Source: Streptomyces sp. V2I9 (GTDB taxonomy: Bacteria; Actinomycetota; Actinomycetes; Streptomycetales; Streptomycetaceae). Taken from it: a stretch of DNA of 64,000 nt. The notes below the pieces were generated by a model, which made no database searches, was not told the origin of the DNA, and saw only the letters and a list, made by a program, of their open reading frames with translations. The translations under genes were made by a program, and so were the position numbers. The stretch lies in assembly GCF_030817475.1 (NCBI RefSeq), contig NZ_JAUSZJ010000002.1, positions 1,355,501 to 1,419,500 of the forward strand, read 5' to 3'. Of this stretch, positions 59,716 to 64,000 are shown in pieces; within the stretch, counting starts at the first letter, position 1, and each line of letters opens with the position of its first letter.

Positions 59716-60519
59716 GTGGAGAGCCCGCACGGCGCGGCGGTCGCCGCCGAGAGCTTGGGACTGAAGGGACCGCGCGGCTGGGTCTTCCGGAACGTGACGT
59801 TCAGAGCCGAGCCGGGGACGCTGGTGGCCGTCGAGGGGCCGTCCGGTTCGGGACGCACCTGCCTGCTGCTCGCCCTGACCGGCCGGATGCGCACCACCGA
59901 GGGCCACGCCGAGACCGGTGGCCTGCGGCTGCCCCGGCAGGCCGCCGCCGTCCGCGCGATCGCCGCGCTGGGGCCGGTCCCGATGGTCAGCGAACTGGAT
60001 CCGGCCTTCACGGTCGCCGAGCACCTGGGCGAACGCGCCCTTCTCCAGGGCCGCTACGCCGCCTCCCTGCGCGGCCTGCTGCGCCCGCGCGCCGAGCGCC
60101 GGGCCGCCGCGAAGGCCCGCGTCGACGAGGCCCTGGATGCCGCGGGCCTCGACCTCGCCACGCTCCCCAAGGCGGGACGCACCTCCGTACGCGATCTGGA
60201 GCGGCTGGAGGCGCTGCGGCTGTCGGTGGCGCTGGCGCTGATCGGCAAGCCGCGCCTGCTCGCCGTGGACGACACCGACCTCAAGCTGTCGGACACCGAA
60301 CGCGCACACGCCTGGGCGTTGCTGCGCTCCGTGGCGGAGGCCGGGACGACCGTGCTCGCCGTGTGCAGCGAGGCCCCCGAGGACGCGCTCGTCGTCCGCA
60401 CCGCCCGCGCGGCCGACGACACGTCCGCGGCCGACGTGCGGACGTCCACGCCCACCGACGACCCGACCACCACCGACGAGGAGACGGCCGATGCGTTCGC
60501 CGAAACTGGCCGCGCTTGA
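59716..60519 (+). CDS. Degenerate ABC-type ATP-binding protein
   Basis: A 267-residue ABC-like nucleotide-binding domain starting at GTG 59716 after GGGGAGGG. Walker A reads GPSGSGRT (41-48) with Arg47 replacing the essential lysine. The LSGGQ signature is missing; the matching position reads SVRDLERLEALR. Walker B is LLAVDDTD (181-188), with Asp where the catalytic glutamate belongs, and the switch histidine is replaced (AVCSEAP). ATP hydrolysis is therefore doubtful. The Asp/Thr-rich tail overlaps the next gene by 29 bases. It probably regulates or partners the YhgE protein. Confidence 0.85.
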   Translation: MESPHGAAVAAESLGLKGPRGWVFRNVTFRAEPGTLVAVEGPSGSGRTCLLLALTGRMRTTEGHAETGGLRLPRQAAAVRAIAALGPVPMVSELDPAFTVAEHLGERALLQGRYAASLRGLLRPRAERRAAAKARVDEALDAAGLDLATLPKAGRTSVRDLERLEALRLSVALALIGKPRLLAVDDTDLKLSDTERAHAWALLRSVAEAGTTVLAVCSEAPEDALVVRTARAADDTSAADVRTSTPTDDPTTTDEETADAFAETGRA

Positions 60520-62578
60520 GCTGAAGCGGTTCGGCAGGGGGAAGCTGCCGGCCGCCGCGCTGGTGGCCCTGCTGCTCCTGCCGCTGCTCTACGGCGCCCT
60601 GTACCTGTGCTCGTTCTGGGACCCGTACGGAAAGCTGGACAAGCTGCCCGTCGCCCTGGTCAACGACGACAAGGGGACCACCACCGACGGCAAGCGCCTC
60701 GCCGCCGGGGACGAGATCAGTGAGAAGCTGCTCGACTCGCGGGTGTTCGACTGGCACGAGGTCAGCTCCGCCGAGGCCGAGAAGGGCGTCGAGGAGGGCA
60801 CGTACTACCTCTCGCTGACGATGCCGCCGGACTTCAGCAGGAAGATCGCCTCCAGCGGCGGGGACTCCCCCGAGACCGGCGCGCTCCAGGTCCGGACGAA
60901 CGACGCCAACAACTACATCGTCGGCCAGATCTCCCGGACCGTCTTCGGCGAGGTCCGCAACGCCGCCTCCACGAACGCCTCCCGGTCCTTCCTGGACCGC
61001 ATCTTCATCAACTTCTCCGATCTGCACGACAAGACCGCCGAGGCGGCCAAGGGCGCCGACGACCTCAAGGGCGGCATATCGAAGGCGAAGAAGGGCTCCG
61101 AGGACCTCGCGGACGGCCTCAAGGACTCCAAGGCGGGCAGCAAGAAGCTCTCGGACGGCATCGTCAAGCTGAACCAGGGCTCGCGCGAGCTCGCCACGGG
61201 TTCCGGCCAGGTCGCCGGGGGCACCCAGGTCCTGGCTGACAAGGTCAACGGGATCGCCGGTGACGTACGGCCCTTCTTCCAGGACAACGGGAAGTCCATC
61301 CGCGACACGGCCCTGCTGGTCGCCGACTCCTCCGCCGCCGTGCGGCACAACCTCGACCTGCTGGTGAAGAGCGCGCCCACCGCCGCGTCCGGCGCGAAGA
61401 AGGCGGCCGACGAGCTGACCGAGATCCACCGCACGCAGTGCGAGGAGGCCGAGGAGCCCGACGCCACCGCCTGCCCGGCACTGGAGCGCGCCGAGACCGC
61501 GGCCGCCGACGTCGCGAAGGTCTCCGCCGACGTGAACACCCTGGTCACCAACCAGAACGGCGACCTGAAGAAGCTGAGCACCCAGCTCACCGCCTTCCAG
61601 AAGCAGGCCGAGGACCTCGCGAAGCGCGCACCGACGCTGGACGACGACCTGGCGGCGGCCGTGACCAAGGTCAACGAGCTCAACACCGGCGCCCACAAGG
61701 TCGCCAAGGGGGCGCAGGCGCTGCACACCGGCCTCGGCGGGGCACAGACCGGCTCCAGCGAACTGGACACCGGGGTCGGCAAGTTGAAGACCGGCGCGGA
61801 GAACCTGGACGGCGGTCTCTTCCGGCTCGGCGACGGTTCGACCGCACTGGCCCAGGGGCTCAACGACGGCGTGGACAAGATCCCGGACTACGACAAGAAG
61901 GACCGCGACGCCCGGACCGAGGTCATGGCCGACCCGGTCAAGCTCGCCTCCCGGTCCCTCCACGAGGCCCCCAACTACGGCACCGGCTTCGCCCCGTACT
62001 TCATCCCGCTGTCCCTGTGGGTGGGCGCGATGGTGGCGTACATGCTGATCCAGCCGCTCAACAGGCGGGCGCTCGCCGCCGGGGCCTCCTCCTGGCGGAT
62101 CGCGCTGGCCGGCTGGCTCCCGGTCGCCGCGATCGGCACGCTCCAGGTCGGCGCCCTGATGGCCGTCCTGCACTGGGGCCTCGGCCTCCAGATGACCCAC
62201 GCCGCCGGAACGATCGGCTTCCTGGCGCTGGTGACCTGCTGCTTCGCCGCGATCGTGCAGTGGCTGAACGCCTGCTTCGGGGCGGCCGGGCGCATCCTGG
62301 TGCTGGTGGTGCTGATGCTCCAGCTGACCTCGGCCGGGGGCACGTACCCCGTGCAGACCAGCCCCGGCTTCTTCGGCGCGATCCACCCGTACCTGCCCAT
62401 GACGTACGTCGTCGAGGGGCTGCGCAGGCTGATCACGGGCGGTCCGCTCACCCCGGTCTGGCTGGGCTGCGCGGTGCTGGCGGCCTTCACCGTCGGCGCG
62501 CTCGCCCTGACCGCGTTCACCGCCCGCCGCAAGCAGGTGTGGAGCCTGAGCCGGCTGCACCCGGAGCTGAGCCTGTGA
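60491..62578 (+). CDS. YhgE/Pip-family membrane protein
   Basis: A 695-residue protein. An N-terminal helix (AAALVALLLLPLLYGALYL) precedes a large extracellular region with YhgE/Pip marks (DPYGKLDKLPVALVNDDKG, VEEGTYYLSLTMPPDFSRKI). Roughly 175-475 is a coiled-coil-like region of repeats such as AKGADDLKGGISKAKKGSEDLADGLKD and LDTGVGKLKTGAENLDGGLFRLGDGSTALAQGL. Five C-terminal helices (from about 500) form an ABC-2-like membrane domain. Relatives include phage infection protein and type VII-associated proteins. It probably forms a transporter-like complex with the upstream degenerate ATPase. Confidence 0.9.
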   Translation: MRSPKLAALELKRFGRGKLPAAALVALLLLPLLYGALYLCSFWDPYGKLDKLPVALVNDDKGTTTDGKRLAAGDEISEKLLDSRVFDWHEVSSAEAEKGVEEGTYYLSLTMPPDFSRKIASSGGDSPETGALQVRTNDANNYIVGQISRTVFGEVRNAASTNASRSFLDRIFINFSDLHDKTAEAAKGADDLKGGISKAKKGSEDLADGLKDSKAGSKKLSDGIVKLNQGSRELATGSGQVAGGTQVLADKVNGIAGDVRPFFQDNGKSIRDTALLVADSSAAVRHNLDLLVKSAPTAASGAKKAADELTEIHRTQCEEAEEPDATACPALERAETAAADVAKVSADVNTLVTNQNGDLKKLSTQLTAFQKQAEDLAKRAPTLDDDLAAAVTKVNELNTGAHKVAKGAQALHTGLGGAQTGSSELDTGVGKLKTGAENLDGGLFRLGDGSTALAQGLNDGVDKIPDYDKKDRDARTEVMADPVKLASRSLHEAPNYGTGFAPYFIPLSLWVGAMVAYMLIQPLNRRALAAGASSWRIALAGWLPVAAIGTLQVGALMAVLHWGLGLQMTHAAGTIGFLALVTCCFAAIVQWLNACFGAAGRILVLVVLMLQLTSAGGTYPVQTSPGFFGAIHPYLPMTYVVEGLRRLITGGPLTPVWLGCAVLAAFTVGALALTAFTARRKQVWSLSRLHPELSL

Positions 62579-63244
62579 GCGCGCCCGCGGTCGAGCCGCC
62601 GGTCGCCCCGCGGCCTGGAAGAATCCCCTCCATGGAAAGCAGTGGCAGCACCCGCCGCCAGGCCACCCGGCAGAAGCTCTACGAGGCGGCGGTGACGCTC
62701 ATCGCCGAGAAGGGCTTCTCGACCACCACCGTCGACGAGATCGCCGAGCGGGCCGGGGTCGCCAAGGGCACGGTCTATTACAACTTCAAGAGCAAGACCG
62801 AGCTGTTCGAGGAGTTGCTCCGGCACGGCGTGGGGCTGCTCACCGCCTCGCTGCGGGCCGCCGCCGAGGAGTGCGCGGAGCGCGGCGGCACCCGCGTCGA
62901 GGCGCTGGACGCGATGATCCGCGCCGGACTCGCCTTCATCGACCGCTACCCGGCCTTCACCCAGCTGTACGTGGCCGAGCTGTGGCGCACCAACCCGCGC
63001 CTGGCAGTCCACGCTGCTGGTGGTGCGCCAGGAGGCCGTCGCGGTGGTCGAGGACGTGTTGCGGGACGCGGTGCGCGGCGGTGAGCTGAGCGAGGAGATC
63101 GACATCCCGCTGACGGCCGCGGCCCTGGTCGGGATGGTGTTGGTGGCGGCGCTGGACTGGCAGGCGTTCCAGCCGGAGCGCTCGATCGACGAGGTGCACT
63201 CGGCGCTGTCCCTGCTGCTGCACGGCCGGGTCAGCGGGCGCTGA
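62575..63244 (+). pseudogene. TetR-family regulator with a frameshift
   Basis: The GTG at 62575 overlaps the YhgE stop (GTGA) and follows GGAG; ATG 62632 is the alternative start. The helix-turn-helix is intact: KLYEAAVTLIAEKGFSTTTVDEIAERAGVAKGTVYYNFKSKTELFEELL. After AELWRTN the frame breaks: one extra C in the CCC at 62994-62996 sends it to a stop at 63084. Reading past that base restores WQSTLLVVRQEAVAVVEDVL and a normal TetR ligand domain to 63244. It is either a recent mutation or a sequence error. Its likely target is the palindrome at 59684-59697. Confidence 0.85.
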
Positions 63245-63710
63245 GACGGCGGGTCCGTCCGGGAGCCCGCCGGAGCGCCCGACCGGGCGCGGAGTACGTA
63301 CGGCAACGTCGAAGACGCCGGCCGCCGGAGTTCGCTTCCCCCGTGAACTCCACCGTGCCGGCGTCTTCCGTACCTCCGGAAACCCGTTCCCCGTGACCCC
63401 GTATGTCCCCCGTGGTCCCCGGGCCTCCGTCGTGCACCCCCGTTGCGTCAGGGGTACCGCGCCGTTCCGCCGCCCCGTGCCGGCGGTCCCGGCGCAGCGC
63501 CCCTTCCGTGGTCATCACTCTGCCGTCCGCGCCGGTGGGGGCCCATCCGCGCGGGTACTCATCTGTGGTGCTAGGTACGGGTACTCAGGGCACCGCCCCG
63601 CACCCTCTTCTCCTGCCGCCGGGTCCGGCGGCGGGAGGGGAAACGCCTGGCCCGGGGGCGGGCCCGGCCTCCCGGCCACGCCTTCGCCGCCGGTCGGTAG
63701 AGTCACCGGC
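63245..63710. other. Intergenic region with hairpin terminator
   Basis: A 466-base region. GAAGACGCCGGC at 63311-63322 pairs with GCCGGCGTCTTC at 63357-63368, with an inner GGAGTTC/GAACTCC stem (63327-63333, 63345-63351); this is probably the terminator of the ABC/YhgE/TetR unit. The rest should contain the promoter of the oxidoreductase gene, but I see no clear -35/-10 pair and no other gene. Confidence 0.6.
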
Positions 63711-64000
63711 ATGGCACGCATTGCGGTGATCGGCGCCGGTACGGGCGCGATGGCGGCGGCCGCCCGGCTCGCCGTCGCGGGCGAGAAGGTGACGGTCTAC
63801 GAGCGGTCCGCGAACTACGGCGGCTCGGTCGGCCGCCATGAGCACGACGGCTTCGTCTTCGACACCGGGCCCGGACTGCTGCACCTCCCCGCCGTCCAGC
63901 GGGACCTGTTCGTGAAGACCGGCAAGGAGTCCCTGGAGCAGTGCGTGACGCTGACCCAGGTCGATCCGGCGAGCCGCCATCTCTTCGCGGACGGCACGGC
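63711..64000 (+). CDS. FAD/NAD(P)-dependent oxidoreductase, phytoene-desaturase-like (5' part)
   Basis: The first 96 codons of a gene running off the right edge. It starts ARIAVIGAGTGAMAAAARLAVAGEKVTVYERSANYGGSVG, a dinucleotide-binding GxGxGxxxA Rossmann motif with the acidic end of strand two and the GG doublet typical of phytoene-desaturase and amine-oxidase-like flavoproteins. GFVFDTGPGLLHLPAVQRDLF supports the phytoene desaturase group. No carotenoid genes are in view, so the substrate is open. ATG 63711 has no strong ribosome site. Confidence 0.85.
   Translation, partial: MARIAVIGAGTGAMAAAARLAVAGEKVTVYERSANYGGSVGRHEHDGFVFDTGPGLLHLPAVQRDLFVKTGKESLEQCVTLTQVDPASRHLFADGT

Overview
The window is high-GC chromosomal DNA from a Streptomyces-like actinomycete. 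This is supported by strong third-position GC, many GTG starts, a DivIVA with a Gln/Pro/Gly-rich insert, SepF, a division and cell-wall (dcw) cluster without ftsA, the bifunctional PriA (HisA/TrpF) in the histidine operon, and only one TTA codon in any confidently called gene. It reads as core chromosome. I see no insertion sequence, prophage, CRISPR array, tRNA or rRNA.

Layout. 1-265 (-): start of a secreted cutinase/lipase-like enzyme. 470-6265 (-): histidine operon hisD-hisC-hisB-55 aa membrane protein-hisH-priA-RidA-like-hisF, mostly joined by 1- or 4-base overlaps, with a terminator at its end and a repeated dyad upstream of hisD. 6485-10671 (+): a repeat-rich membrane protein with a TTA codon, an uncharacterised protein, a Lon-N-domain protein and a YbaK-type deacylase. 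10851-15030 (-): a DUF2567 membrane protein, an ABC-2 exporter pair and an NYN-domain protein. 15374-28903: a 59 aa protein, dnaE, DUF2252, a membrane protein, a DsbA-like protein, a dienelactone-hydrolase-like protein, an MscS channel, a Na+/H+ antiporter, a GNAT enzyme, a RluD-type synthase, lspA and a DksA/TraR protein with a histone-H1-like tail. 29172-32602 (+): T-box leader and ileS.

33113-51130 (-): the division and wall cluster rsmH-ftsL-ftsI-murE-murF-mraY-murD-ftsW-murG-ftsQ-ftsZ-pgeF-yggS-sepF-yggT-divIVA. It makes the lipid-linked peptidoglycan precursor (MurE/F/D, MraY, MurG), polymerises it at the septum (FtsW/FtsI with FtsL/FtsQ), positions the Z ring (FtsZ/SepF) and ends with the polar growth determinant DivIVA. 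51564-57200 (+): a beta-carbonic anhydrase and a MoxR-DUF58-transglutaminase trio. 57451-59550 (-): DUF3040, a methyltransferase and a HEPN protein. 59716-63244 (+): an unusual unit of a degenerate ABC ATPase, a YhgE/Pip membrane protein and a frameshifted TetR regulator, with a perfect palindrome just after the likely -10 box. 63711-64000 (+): start of a FAD-dependent oxidoreductase.

The signals I rate highest are the ileS T-box, where two mutually exclusive pairings can be read directly; the degenerate ATPase/YhgE/TetR unit; the dyads upstream of hisD and ftsZ; and a tandem array of a REP-like element after ileS. I did not find a clearly new multi-gene system.
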